Assembly: GCF_016899935.1 (NCBI RefSeq)
Contig: NZ_JACJJK010000002.1
Span: 124,001-188,000, forward strand
Direction of reading: 5' to 3'
Length of the DNA: 64,000 bases
DNA from: Olsenella uli
GTDB taxonomy: Bacteria; Actinomycetota; Coriobacteriia; Coriobacteriales; Atopobiaceae
Of this stretch, positions 8,526 to 16,501 are shown piece by piece (position 1 is the first letter of the stretch; every line of letters begins with the position of its first letter). The notes beneath the pieces were generated by a model. The model worked only from the letters and a program-made list of their open reading frames with translations. It had not been told where the DNA came from and made no database searches. The position numbers were made by a program, and so were the translations under genes.

Positions 8526-9623
8526 ATGAGCGAGAGAGGCGCACGGCCCCGCAATCCCCGCATCGAGGCGCTGCGCCTCGTCGCCATTCTCGGCATCGCG
8601 GTCTTTCACACGTTTCAGCCCTGGTTTGACGCGATGGTCGACGGCACGTGGGACGCGTCCCCCGCGCTGCGTGCGACCCTCGGCCTCGTGAGCCTGCTCG
8701 GCGCCTACGGAAACCACGTCTTCTTCCTCATCTCGGGATACTTCCTCGTCCCACGCGCGGTCCGCTCCGCCCGGGAGCGCGAGCCCTGGCGCGCCCAGGC
8801 ACGTGCGATAGCGCGCCGGGCGCTGCCCATCCTGGCAACGGTGGCCGTCTACGCGGCGATCGCGCTTGGCGTGAGCGCGTGGGTGGTCCCGATGCCCGGC
8901 GTCTCCGTCCACGAGGCCGGCTGGCTCGTGGGCGGCCTCGAGTTCGTCTGGGTCTACCTGGCAACGGTCGTCGTGACGCCGCTGATCGGGCTCGTCTGGG
9001 CGCGGACGCGCCGCCCGTGCGCCGTCGTCTGCGCGCTCGTGGTCGCCGTTCTTCTCGTCAACGCCTACATCGCCTTCGTCTCCCCCGGAAGCGACGAACG
9101 CGGCCTGCTCGAGTGGCGCAAGCTCATGAGCGCGGCGAGCTACCTCACGTCCTTCCTCGTCGGCGGCGCGCTCGCCGACGCCCCGGCCCTGCGGGACCGC
9201 GCCGGGCGCCTGCTCGTCCCGCTCGCCCTCGTCGCGGCGGCGGTCGAGGGGGCCGCCGGGCTCGCCGGCGCCACCGACCTGATCAAGGCCCTCTCCTTCA
9301 AGTCGACCTCCGCCCTCTCGTTCGCGCTCGCCGCCGCCTCGCTCGCGCGCGCCGCCCGCGAGCCGCGGCGGGACTGGCCCCCGCGCGTCTCCGGCACCTG
9401 CCGCGCCCTCGCCCGCTCCATCCTCGGCTTCTACGTCGCGCAGTCGATGTTCTCCCCGCTCTGGCGCCCCGCCGTCACGGACCTGTGCGCCTCCGCACTC
9501 GCGTCCGGCGAGGCGGCCCTGCTCGCGACGGGGCTCGCGGGGAGCGTCGCCCTTCTCGCCCTGCTCCTTGCCCTCGACCAGCTCGTGCGCCTTCCCCTCC
9601 TGCGCCTGGCCCGCCTCTCCTGA
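8526..9623 (+). CDS. Acyltransferase-3 family membrane protein
   Basis: The 365-residue integral membrane protein belongs to the OafA/WecH-like acyltransferase-3 family, which O-acetylates surface sugars or polymers. It has the N-terminal signature RIEALRLVAILGIAVFHTF, with the conserved Arg and His, followed by FFLISGYFL and roughly ten transmembrane segments. The acceptor is unknown. The start has GAGAGGATG before it. It stands alone between the divergent prepilin peptidase and the CDF transporter. Confidence 0.82.
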   Translation: MSERGARPRNPRIEALRLVAILGIAVFHTFQPWFDAMVDGTWDASPALRATLGLVSLLGAYGNHVFFLISGYFLVPRAVRSAREREPWRAQARAIARRALPILATVAVYAAIALGVSAWVVPMPGVSVHEAGWLVGGLEFVWVYLATVVVTPLIGLVWARTRRPCAVVCALVVAVLLVNAYIAFVSPGSDERGLLEWRKLMSAASYLTSFLVGGALADAPALRDRAGRLLVPLALVAAAVEGAAGLAGATDLIKALSFKSTSALSFALAAASLARAAREPRRDWPPRVSGTCRALARSILGFYVAQSMFSPLWRPAVTDLCASALASGEAALLATGLAGSVALLALLLALDQLVRLPLLRLARLS

Positions 9624-9630
9624 GAGTGGG

Positions 9631-9636
9631 TATACT
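9631..9636 (+). promoter_or_regulatory. Probable -10 box for the CDF transporter gene
   Basis: TATACT lies 33 bp before the ATG at 9669 and just after the acyltransferase stop codon. No clear -35 is visible. Confidence 0.4.
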
Positions 9637-9668
9637 TCTTCACGCTGCAACGTGAGGGGGCATATCAG

Positions 9669-10847
9669 ATGACCAACTGGCTCGTGAGAACGTTCGTCCC
9701 GAACGCGGACGACACGTCCGACCCTGCGGTCCGCACGCGCTACGGGCTGCTTGCGAGCGTGACGTGCATCGTGTGCAACGTGGCGCTCTGCCTGGGGAAG
9801 GGCGCGGTGGGCCTGCTCGCCGGCTCGGTCTCCATCGTGGCGGACGCCGTGAACAACCTCTCCGACGCCTCCAGCAACGTGGTGAGCCTGCTGGGCTTCA
9901 AGCTGGCCAGCCGCCCCGCCGACGAGGAGCACCCCTACGGCCACGGCCGCTACGAGTACCTGGCCGGCCTCGTGGTGGCGGTGCTCGTGTGCGCAATCGG
10001 CCTCAACCTGCTGGGCTCCTCGGCCGACAAGATCGCCCACCCCGAGCCCACCGAGTTCGGCCCGGCCGTGGTCGTCGTGCTCGTGGCCTCCATGCTCGTG
10101 AAGCTGTGGATGGCGGCCTTCAACCGGCGCCTGGGGCGCGCGATCGACTCCGAAACCCTCGCGGCCACTGCGGTGGACTCGCGCAACGATGTCATATCCA
10201 CGGCGGCGGTCCTGGCCTCGGCGGTGGTCTCGCAGCTCTCCGGCTTTGACCTCGACGGCTGGGCGGGCCTGGCCGTGGGAGGCTTCATCTGCTGGAGCGG
10301 CGTCGAGCTCGTGCGCGAGGCCGTGAGCCCGCTTCTGGGCCGCGTGCCCGACCCGGCCTACGTGGAGCACATCCGCGCGCGCATCATGGGCTACCCGGGC
10401 GTGCTGGGCACGCACGACCTCATGATCCACGACTACGGCCCCGGCCGGCAGTTCGCGAGCGCGCACGTGGAGATGGCCGCCGAGGGCGACCCTTTGGCGC
10501 AGCACGACCTTCTCGACAACATCGAGCAGGACTTCAAGGTGGACGAGGGCCTGATCATGACGCTGCACTACGACCCCATCGTCACCGACGACCCCCAGGT
10601 CCGCGACATGCGCCACTGGATCGACCTCGCGGTGAAGGGCATCGACGAGCGCCTCTCGATCCACGACCTGCGCTGCGTGCCCGGACCCACGCACACCAAC
10701 GTGATCTTTGACTGCGTGAGGCCGGCCGGCTGCGCGCTCTCGGCCGCCGAGCTGCGCGAGAAGATCTCCGCCCTCGTGCGGGAGCGCTACCCGCGCGCCA
10801 TCTGCAAGATCACGATCGACGACTCCTACGTCTCCCCCCGCCAGTGA
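9669..10847 (+). CDS. Cation diffusion facilitator family metal exporter
   Basis: The 392-residue membrane protein exports divalent metals (Zn, Fe, Mn or similar) in exchange for protons. The metal-site motif DAVNNLSD lies in the second transmembrane helix, a second site is in VDSRND, and the cytosolic loop has HPYGHGRYEY. About six transmembrane helices are followed by a C-terminal cytosolic dimerisation domain of about 190 residues, longer than in the smallest CDF proteins. The metal cannot be told from sequence alone. The stop codon runs directly into a palindrome. Confidence 0.9.
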   Translation: MTNWLVRTFVPNADDTSDPAVRTRYGLLASVTCIVCNVALCLGKGAVGLLAGSVSIVADAVNNLSDASSNVVSLLGFKLASRPADEEHPYGHGRYEYLAGLVVAVLVCAIGLNLLGSSADKIAHPEPTEFGPAVVVVLVASMLVKLWMAAFNRRLGRAIDSETLAATAVDSRNDVISTAAVLASAVVSQLSGFDLDGWAGLAVGGFICWSGVELVREAVSPLLGRVPDPAYVEHIRARIMGYPGVLGTHDLMIHDYGPGRQFASAHVEMAAEGDPLAQHDLLDNIEQDFKVDEGLIMTLHYDPIVTDDPQVRDMRHWIDLAVKGIDERLSIHDLRCVPGPTHTNVIFDCVRPAGCALSAAELREKISALVRERYPRAICKITIDDSYVSPRQ

Positions 10848-10878
10848 TGTGGAAAAGGGACTGTCTCCTTTCCACATC
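10846..10878. repeat. Palindrome family 2, copy 1 (GGGACTGTC centre, imperfect)
   Basis: An inverted repeat of about 15 bp per arm starts at the CDF stop codon and ends 15 bp before the Pth2 start. Other copies are at 21691 and 29809. It may act as a terminator or a REP-type element. Confidence 0.75.
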
Positions 10879-10893
10879 CCAGATTGGAGTGAC

Positions 10894-11328
10894 ATGCCTT
10901 CCAGCAGCTACCGCGCCAAGCAGATGATCGTCATGCGCCGCGACCTCAAGATGCGCAAGGGCAAGATCGCCGCACAGGCCGGTCACGCGTGCGTGGAGGC
11001 CGTGCTCATGGCCCTCGTGCGCGAGGGGCGCGGCGCTGACCTGCGTGCGAGCGACGGCTGGGCCTGGGTCGAGCACGACGAGGACGACGTCACACCGCTC
11101 ACGGACTGGTTCGACGCGGGCGTGGCCAAGGTGTGCGTCTACGTGGACTCCGAGGAGGAGCTGCTCGACCTCGCGGCGCGCGGCCGCGAGCTGGGCTTTT
11201 GCGTGGCGCTCGTCCGCGACGCCGGCCACACCGAGTTTCACGGCGAGCCCACCTACACCTGCCTCGCCTTCGAGCCGCTTCCCGCCGAGAAGGTCGACCC
11301 GCTGACCGGCGACCTGCCGCTCTACTGA
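10894..11328 (+). CDS. Pth2-type peptidyl-tRNA hydrolase
   Basis: The 144-residue protein matches the archaeal/eukaryotic Pth2 fold. KQMIVMRRDLKMRKGKIAAQAGHACVE-type sequence at the N-terminus carries the conserved Lys and His region, and GLPT-like downstream residues are replaced by HTEFHGEPTYTCLAFEP. Pth2 cleaves peptidyl-tRNA to recycle stalled tRNAs. I use the ATG at 10894 because TTGGAGTG precedes it; an upstream ATG lies inside the palindrome. Bacteria normally rely on the unrelated Pth1; whether this genome also has Pth1 cannot be seen here. Confidence 0.75.
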   Translation: MPSSSYRAKQMIVMRRDLKMRKGKIAAQAGHACVEAVLMALVREGRGADLRASDGWAWVEHDEDDVTPLTDWFDAGVAKVCVYVDSEEELLDLAARGRELGFCVALVRDAGHTEFHGEPTYTCLAFEPLPAEKVDPLTGDLPLY

Positions 11329-11329
11329 G

Positions 11330-11362
11330 TTGCCTAAAAGGGGTCTGACCCCTTTTAGGCAA
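11330..11362. repeat. Palindrome family 1, copy 2
   Basis: A perfect palindrome of 33 nt directly follows the Pth2 stop codon. It shares the GGGGTCTGACCCC centre and flanking AAAA/TTTT with the copy at 2594. Confidence 0.85.
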
Positions 11363-11380
11363 TGTTTCCGGTCCGTAATT

Positions 11381-11392
11381 CCTACTTGTAGG
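11381..11392. promoter_or_regulatory. Candidate operator upstream of cysK
   Basis: CCTACTTGTAGG is a 12-bp inverted repeat 48 bp before the cysK start. Rrf2-family regulators of cysteine genes bind short palindromes of this general kind, so it is a reasonable CymR-like candidate. No regulator gene is in the window. Confidence 0.35.
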
Positions 11393-11439
11393 GTGGGTTT
11401 ATGCGTGGCACGCTTGGGCCACCCGAACAAGGAGGCACC

Positions 11440-12351
11440 ATGCGCGTCGCACGCACCGTTGAGGATCTCATTGGATCGACGCCCCTCGTGGACCTCTCGC
11501 CGCTGGCCGGCGGGACGGCCCGCGTCCTGGGCAAGCTCGAGGCCGCCAACCCTGGCGGCTCGGCCAAGGACCGCGTGGCCCGCGCGATGGTCGATGACGC
11601 CGAGCGCACCGGGCGCCTCTCCCCCGGCGGCACCATCATCGAGCCCACGAGCGGCAACACCGGAGTCGGCCTCGCGATGGTCGCCGCCGCGCGTGGCTAC
11701 CGGCTCGTCCTCACGATGCCCGACACCATGAGCGTGGAGCGCCGCGCCCTCGCGGCCGCCTACGGCGCGCGCATCGAGCTCACGCCGGGCGCCGAGGGCA
11801 TGGCCGGCGCCGTCGCGCGCGCCGAGGAGCTGGCCGCGACCACCCCCAACTCCATCATCGCCGGACAGTTTGACAACCCCGCCAACCCGCAGGCCCACTA
11901 CGAGACCACCGGCCCGGAGATCTGGGCGGACACCGACGGCGCCGTGGACGTGCTCGTGGCCGGCGTGGGCACGGGCGGCACGCTCTGCGGCTCCGCCCGC
12001 TACCTCAAGGAGCTAAACCCGCAGGTTCGTGCCGTCGCGGTGGAGCCCGCCGAGTCGCAGGTCCTCGCCGGCGGCGCGGCCGGGCCGCACGCGATCCAGG
12101 GCATCGGCGCCAACTTCGTCCCCGGCAACTTCGACCGCTCCCTCGTGGACGAGATCGTCCCCGTGAGCTCCGCCGACGCGCTCGCCACCTGGCGCCGCCT
12201 CGAACGCGAGCTGGGCCTGCTCGTGGGCATCTCCTCGGGTGCCGCCGTGGCTGCAGCGCTCCGGCTCGCCGCGCGCCCGGAGCTTGCGGGCAAGACCGTC
12301 GTCGCTGTGCTTCCCGACACCGGCGAGCGCTACCTCTCCGTGGAGGCGTGA
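11440..12351 (+). CDS. cysK: Cysteine synthase (O-acetylserine sulfhydrylase)
   Basis: CysK makes L-cysteine from O-acetylserine and sulfide using PLP. The 303 residues carry the PLP lysine Lys43 in NPGGSAKDR, the substrate loop TSGNTGVG, the phosphate-binding GTGGT and SSGAA near the C-terminus. I chose the ATG at 11440, preceded by AAGGAGG, over an in-frame upstream ATG at 11401. The stop overlaps the cysE start (TGATG), so the two enzymes of the pathway are co-translated and may form the cysteine synthase complex. Confidence 0.95.
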   Translation: MRVARTVEDLIGSTPLVDLSPLAGGTARVLGKLEAANPGGSAKDRVARAMVDDAERTGRLSPGGTIIEPTSGNTGVGLAMVAAARGYRLVLTMPDTMSVERRALAAAYGARIELTPGAEGMAGAVARAEELAATTPNSIIAGQFDNPANPQAHYETTGPEIWADTDGAVDVLVAGVGTGGTLCGSARYLKELNPQVRAVAVEPAESQVLAGGAAGPHAIQGIGANFVPGNFDRSLVDEIVPVSSADALATWRRLERELGLLVGISSGAAVAAALRLAARPELAGKTVVAVLPDTGERYLSVEA

Positions 12352-12965
12352 TGGCGGGCGAGAAGACCAGCTGGTCGCAGCTCCGCGCGCTCGTTCGCGA
12401 GGACGCGCGGGCCGCCTTCGCGCGCGACCCCTCCGCCGACTCCGTCGAGGACGTCACGCGCTTCTCGGTGGGCTTTCGCATCGTGCGCGCCTATCGCCGG
12501 CAGCACTGGCTCTACGAGCGCGGTCACCGGACGCTCGCCCTGTGGCTCGCCAGGCGCTCGCGCGTCAGGTACGGCGCCGACATCCACCCCGCCGCGAGAA
12601 TCGGCCGACGCTTCACCGTGGACCACGGGATCGGCGTGGTCATCGGCGGCACGGCCGTCATCGGCGACGACTGCCTCATGTACCAGGGGGCCACGCTCGG
12701 CATGACCGGCAAGCACGGCGGCAAGCGCCACCCCACGCTCGGCAACGGCGTGCTCGTGGGCGCCGGCTCCATCCTGCTCGGCGCCATCACCGTCGGCGAC
12801 AACGCCCGCGTCGGCGCAGGCTCGGTCGTCGTCGACGACGTCCCCGCCAACGTCACCGTCGTGGGCAACCCGGCGCGCGTCGTGCGCACCCGCGCCTGCC
12901 CCCTCGTCAACGACGTCGTCTGCGTCACCGACGACTTTGGCAAGAGCTGGCTCATGGAGTCGTAG
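12351..12965 (+). CDS. cysE: Serine O-acetyltransferase
   Basis: CysE makes O-acetylserine from serine and acetyl-CoA for the upstream CysK. The 204 residues have an alpha-helical N-terminal part and a left-handed beta helix of hexapeptide repeats (HPAARIG, VDHGIGVVIGGTAVIG, GAGSILLGAITVGDNARVGAGSVV). The catalytic His of DHGIG is visible. The start ATG at 12351 has GGAGG before it and overlaps the cysK stop. Length is short compared with the E. coli enzyme but normal for many Gram-positives. Confidence 0.93.
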   Translation: MAGEKTSWSQLRALVREDARAAFARDPSADSVEDVTRFSVGFRIVRAYRRQHWLYERGHRTLALWLARRSRVRYGADIHPAARIGRRFTVDHGIGVVIGGTAVIGDDCLMYQGATLGMTGKHGGKRHPTLGNGVLVGAGSILLGAITVGDNARVGAGSVVVDDVPANVTVVGNPARVVRTRACPLVNDVVCVTDDFGKSWLMES

Positions 12966-12990
12966 GCTCTGCCGGCCCATGCCCCGTGCT

Positions 12991-13187
12991 CAAACAGGCC
13001 GACTTGGCAGAGATTCAACCGCGCTGACGCAAAAAGATGCCAACTTGGCAGAGCGAGAAGAACCACCAACTGGGCGTTCTTCTCGCTTGCCGCATAAAAG
13101 GGCCGACTTGGCACGGGATTTCCTGCCAAGTCGGCCAATTCGTACGCGCCGCAACGCCATCCTCTGCCAAGTCGGCAGTCTTGTGCA
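12991..13187. repeat. Inverted-unit array A (41-bp step, CGACTTGGCAGAG units)
   Basis: Three forward units with the sequence (C/A)ACTTGGCA (conserved A at 13002, 13043 and 13106) are followed by two reverse units (13131 and 13172). The forward pair at 13002/13043 and the reverse pair are each exactly 41 bp apart. Between the forward units is an inverted pair of the core motif, GCGAGAAGAAC at 13053 and its complement ending at 13086. The third forward unit and first reverse unit can form a hairpin with about a 9-nt loop. It fills the space between the convergent cysE and GNAT genes. Confidence 0.85.
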
Positions 13188-13195
13188 ACGGTAGC

Positions 13196-13666
13196 CTACA
13201 ATACCTGCTCGAGGCAGGTCTTGAGCGGGGTCATGCCCATCGCGTCGTAGAACGCGCGGGCGCCGGGGTTGCACTCCCAGACGTTGAGCGTCACGTTGTG
13301 GCAGCCCAGCCCGCGCGCGAAGTCGAGCACGTACCGGTAGAGGGCGGTGGCGACGTGCCGCCCGCGATGGGTCTCGTCGACGCAGATGTCGTCGATGTAG
13401 AGGCTCACGATGGGCTGCCAGCTGTTGGACTCCCGATAGTCCTGGACCTCGCAGAAGGCGTGGCCGAGCACGGTCCCGTCGTCGTCCACGGCCACGAACA
13501 CGGGGTGCGCGTCGTCCGCAAACAGGGCGAGCAGCTCCTCGTCGGTGTACTTGCGCGTCCCGGAGCGGAAGATGTCCGACCTCCCCGCCGCGTGCACCTC
13601 GAGCACCTGGCTCAGCAGGTTGCGCACGCCCTCGAGGTCCTTCTCGGCCGCCCGTCTAATCTGCAT
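13196..13666 (-). CDS. GNAT-family N-acetyltransferase
   Basis: The 156-residue cytosolic acetyltransferase has the acetyl-CoA binding motif A region DDICVDETHRGRHVATALYRYV and the terminal NVTLNVWECNPGARAFYDAMGM. The substrate is unknown. The start at 13666 follows TGAGGAG and overlaps the end of the ATP-grasp gene by 11 bp, so it is translated from the same mRNA as that protein and the esterase-like protein upstream. Confidence 0.85.
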   Translation of the reverse strand: MQIRRAAEKDLEGVRNLLSQVLEVHAAGRSDIFRSGTRKYTDEELLALFADDAHPVFVAVDDDGTVLGHAFCEVQDYRESNSWQPIVSLYIDDICVDETHRGRHVATALYRYVLDFARGLGCHNVTLNVWECNPGARAFYDAMGMTPLKTCLEQVL

Positions 13667-14870
13667 CCGTCTCCTCACGCTCCCTCTCGTGGACGTACGC
13701 CACGAACTCGTCCGCCGCCTCGCTCGTCTCGAGGCGCGCCGTGTACTGATAGTTTCCCATGTCGTCGGAGAGCGCGTCGGGCACGCGCCCGTGCGCGACG
13801 ATCGCGTCGGCAAAGCGCGTAAGCACCTCCTCGTGGGAGTGCGCGTAGCGATGTGCGTCCCGACGGCTCGCATACACGCAGAACGCGTCCGTGCCGCAGC
13901 CCTCCACGCGACGCTCGTCAAAGCAAATCATGTCGGCCCAGATCTGATAGACGTTCACGCCGTGCGCGTAGTCCATCATCTCCGGCGTGGTCCCGCCGGG
14001 CGGGCGCACGTTGACCTCGAGGCCCACGTAGTCGCCGGCGGCGCCGAGGCCCGGGTGGTCGCGGTCCAGCCGGAAGAACTCGAGGTGGACGAAGCGGCTC
14101 GTGAGGCCGAAGGCGCGCACCGTGGCCCGCCCCAGGCGCGCGAGCTCGGGGTCCACGGTCGGGCACGAGCGATACGCGAGGTCGAGCCCGCCGTAGACGA
14201 CGTCGGCCATCGACGGCGGGAACTCCTCCTGGTTCTCAAAGAGCGGCTCCCCCCGGCTGTCCAGCACGGCGTCCCAGGAGCAGATGCTCCCGTGGACGAG
14301 CTGCTCGATGACGTAGGGCACGTCGCCGTGGTCGGCGAGAAGCGCGCGCAGGTCGGCGTCAGAGGCGAGGACGCGCGTCCCGCCCGCGCCGACGCCCACC
14401 TCGGGCTTGGCGAAGACGGGGTAGTGGCCCATCTCGCCGATGAACCAGCGGGTCTCGTCAAAGGTGGTGAGGCAGGTCTGGCGCGCCGTGGGGACGCCGG
14501 CGGCGGCGTAGAGGGGCTTCTGGGCGGCCTTGCTCTGCCAGCGCGCGACGGTGTCCGGCCGGGGGCCGTGCGCGACGTTGAAGTCCTCGCGCAGGCGGGC
14601 GTCGAGCGGAAGCCAGTGCTCGTTGTTCGACTCGATCCAGTCCGGCTTGCCGTAGTGGAACGAGAAGTACGCGACGGCACGATAGACCTCGTCGTAGTCC
14701 TCGAGGTCGTGGACCCAGTAGTACTCGTCGAGGGAGTCACGCAGCTCGGGCGCGAGCGCGTCGTACGGCGTGTCGCCGATGCCGAGGACGCGCGCGCCGT
14801 CTCGCCGCAATGCCACGCAGAACTGCCAGTAGACATGCGGGAACTGCGGCGAGACGAAGACGAAGTTCAT
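13656..14870 (-). CDS. ATP-grasp domain protein
   Basis: The 404-residue cytosolic protein has an ATP-grasp fold like carbamoyl-phosphate synthetase or PurK-type ligases. Visible elements are the central lysine region YPVFAKPEVGVGAGGTRV, the hinge YVIEQLVHGSI, and the metal-binding FVHLEFFRLD with GLEVNVRPPGGTTPEMMDY. Such enzymes join a carboxylate to an amine with ATP. The substrate is not predictable. The ATG immediately follows the stop codon of the esterase-like gene, and the GNAT gene overlaps its 3-prime end, suggesting one three-step pathway. Confidence 0.85.
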   Translation of the reverse strand: MNFVFVSPQFPHVYWQFCVALRRDGARVLGIGDTPYDALAPELRDSLDEYYWVHDLEDYDEVYRAVAYFSFHYGKPDWIESNNEHWLPLDARLREDFNVAHGPRPDTVARWQSKAAQKPLYAAAGVPTARQTCLTTFDETRWFIGEMGHYPVFAKPEVGVGAGGTRVLASDADLRALLADHGDVPYVIEQLVHGSICSWDAVLDSRGEPLFENQEEFPPSMADVVYGGLDLAYRSCPTVDPELARLGRATVRAFGLTSRFVHLEFFRLDRDHPGLGAAGDYVGLEVNVRPPGGTTPEMMDYAHGVNVYQIWADMICFDERRVEGCGTDAFCVYASRRDAHRYAHSHEEVLTRFADAIVAHGRVPDALSDDMGNYQYTARLETSEAADEFVAYVHEREREETDAD

Positions 14871-16292
14871 TTACTTGGCGCTCTTGGCCTTGGTCGCGGG
14901 CTTGGCGGCGGGCTTGGTCGTCGCGGGCTTGGCGGCGGCAGCGGGCTTCTTCTCGGCGGCGGGCTTGGTCGCGGGCTTGGTCGCGGCAGCCTTGGTCGAG
15001 GCCGGCTTCTTGGCGGCCGGGGCCTTGGCGGGAGCGGCGGGCTTCTCGGCCTTGGCCGGCGTCGCTGCCTTGGTAGCCTTGGCCGGGGCGGCGGCCTTCA
15101 CGGCCTTGGCGGGAACCGCGGCCTTGGTGGCCTTGGCGGGCGTCGCGGGCTTCTCGGCCTTGGCCGGGACGGCCGGCTTCTCCACCTTGGCCGGGGTCGC
15201 GGCCTTGGTCGCAGCTGGCTTCTTGGCGGCGGCCTTCGGGGCCGTCGTCGCCTTCTTGGCGGCCGGCTTCTTCTCCTCGGCGGCCGGCTTCGCGGCAGTG
15301 GCCTTGGTCTCGGCAGGCTTCGCGGCAGGGGCCGTGGTCGCAGCGGGCTTCGCGGCCGTCTTGGTCGCGGCCGGCTTCTTGGCGGCAGCGGCCTTCGGCG
15401 CGACGTCCTTCTCGGCGTCCGCGTCCTTCTCGGCCTTCTTGGCGGCCGTCTTGGTCGCGGCCGGCTTCTTCGCGGCAGCAGTCGCAATCGTCTTCTTGCG
15501 GGTGGTCGCGCGCTTCTTGGGGGCGGGCTTCTCGGCCGCCGTGGTCTTCTCCACGTCGGCGAGCACGATCGGCAGGAAGTAGCGCAGCTGCTTCTTCCAC
15601 CAGAACCAGGTGTGCGTCACGTCCGCGCCCCAGTAGTCGCACCAGACGTCCACGCCGAGGCGCGCGAACTGCTCGCCCAGCGCGCGCGTGGAGCGCAGCG
15701 CGTCGGCCTCGGAGCCCTCCTGGCCGGTGCAGAACAGCAGCTGGCGCTGGTTGTAGACGGCCACGTACGGGTGGTCGACGGGCATCTGCGACAGGAACGC
15801 GCAGGGGGTGTTGTCGTAGAGCGTGGCGTCCATCCAGTCGCCGAAGTAGCGACGGGCGTCGTAGCAGCCGGAGAGGCAGACGCAGCCCTGGAAGAGGTCC
15901 GGGCGGCGCAGCGCCACGACGGAGGCCTGCGTGGCGCCGGCGTCGAAGCCGAGGGCCAGCGGGCGCGCCTTGGTCTTGCCCATCTTGGCCACGAGCGGCA
16001 CGAGCTCGTCGACCACGTAGTGGTAGTAGGTCTCCTGGCGCTGGGCGCGCTCGGCGGCGTCGCCGGTGCCGCCCCAGGACTCGTCGTCGATGGTCTCGGT
16101 GCAGAAGAGCTGGATGGTGCCGGAGTCCAGGTAGTCGGCCAGCTCGTCGATGACGCCGACCTCCTCCAGGCTCTCGGGCGCCTGACCCTGCGTCGGGAAG
16201 ACCACGACGGGCAGGCCCTTCTTGCCGTAGGAGATAACGTGCAGGTCGCGGCCGAGGATGCTGCTCGTGCACATGATGTTCTTCTTGTCCAT
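14871..16292 (-). CDS. Esterase-like alpha/beta-hydrolase fused to a Lys/Ala/Pro-rich histone-H1-like tail
   Basis: Residues 1 to about 247 resemble the putative-esterase family (ISYGKKGLPVVVFPTQ, SGCYD, YWGADVTHTWFWW with the likely catalytic His227). The position where I expect the nucleophile elbow GxSxG reads GFDAG, so Asp117 replaces the serine. Residues 248-473 are almost only Ala, Lys, Pro and Thr in PAKA/KPAA repeats, strongly basic like bacterial histone-H1-like proteins or cell-wall/nucleic-acid-binding tails. No signal peptide is present. The start at 16292 follows GGGGGAAAC. The downstream ATP-grasp gene begins at the next base after the stop. Confidence 0.8.
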   Translation of the reverse strand: MDKKNIMCTSSILGRDLHVISYGKKGLPVVVFPTQGQAPESLEEVGVIDELADYLDSGTIQLFCTETIDDESWGGTGDAAERAQRQETYYHYVVDELVPLVAKMGKTKARPLALGFDAGATQASVVALRRPDLFQGCVCLSGCYDARRYFGDWMDATLYDNTPCAFLSQMPVDHPYVAVYNQRQLLFCTGQEGSEADALRSTRALGEQFARLGVDVWCDYWGADVTHTWFWWKKQLRYFLPIVLADVEKTTAAEKPAPKKRATTRKKTIATAAAKKPAATKTAAKKAEKDADAEKDVAPKAAAAKKPAATKTAAKPAATTAPAAKPAETKATAAKPAAEEKKPAAKKATTAPKAAAKKPAATKAATPAKVEKPAVPAKAEKPATPAKATKAAVPAKAVKAAAPAKATKAATPAKAEKPAAPAKAPAAKKPASTKAAATKPATKPAAEKKPAAAAKPATTKPAAKPATKAKSAK

Positions 16293-16501
16293 GTTTCCCC
16301 CAAAAGGTTGGATCATGTCCCCGAATGCGCATCAGTCATGATACCGCTCGCGCCCGGGACGCATGTTTTGCCTGTGTAAGGGTGACACAAATCGGAAACT
16401 TCCGCCATGTCGGGGCCCCGTGGGGCCGCAGTTTGTGGCGCGGCGGCGGGCGGGGCTCGTGATACCCTTTCCTATCGTGAGACTTTGAGGGAAGGGGCCC
16501 C
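16293..16501. promoter_or_regulatory. Divergent promoter region between the esterase-like and DUF1846 genes
   Basis: This 209-bp spacer must hold promoters for both directions. TATCAT on the minus strand near 16336-16341 is a possible -10 for the esterase-like operon. The DUF1846 side has no box I can support. Confidence 0.3.

Noticed and set aside
7830-10895. 1,021-residue minus-strand open frame
   Set aside because: Only the last 167 residues (prepilin peptidase) are real; the rest is antisense to the acyltransferase and CDF genes.
13545-16379. 944-residue plus-strand open frame
   Set aside because: Antisense to GNAT, ATP-grasp and the esterase-like gene; the Gly/Arg-rich stretch merely mirrors the Ala/Lys/Pro repeats.
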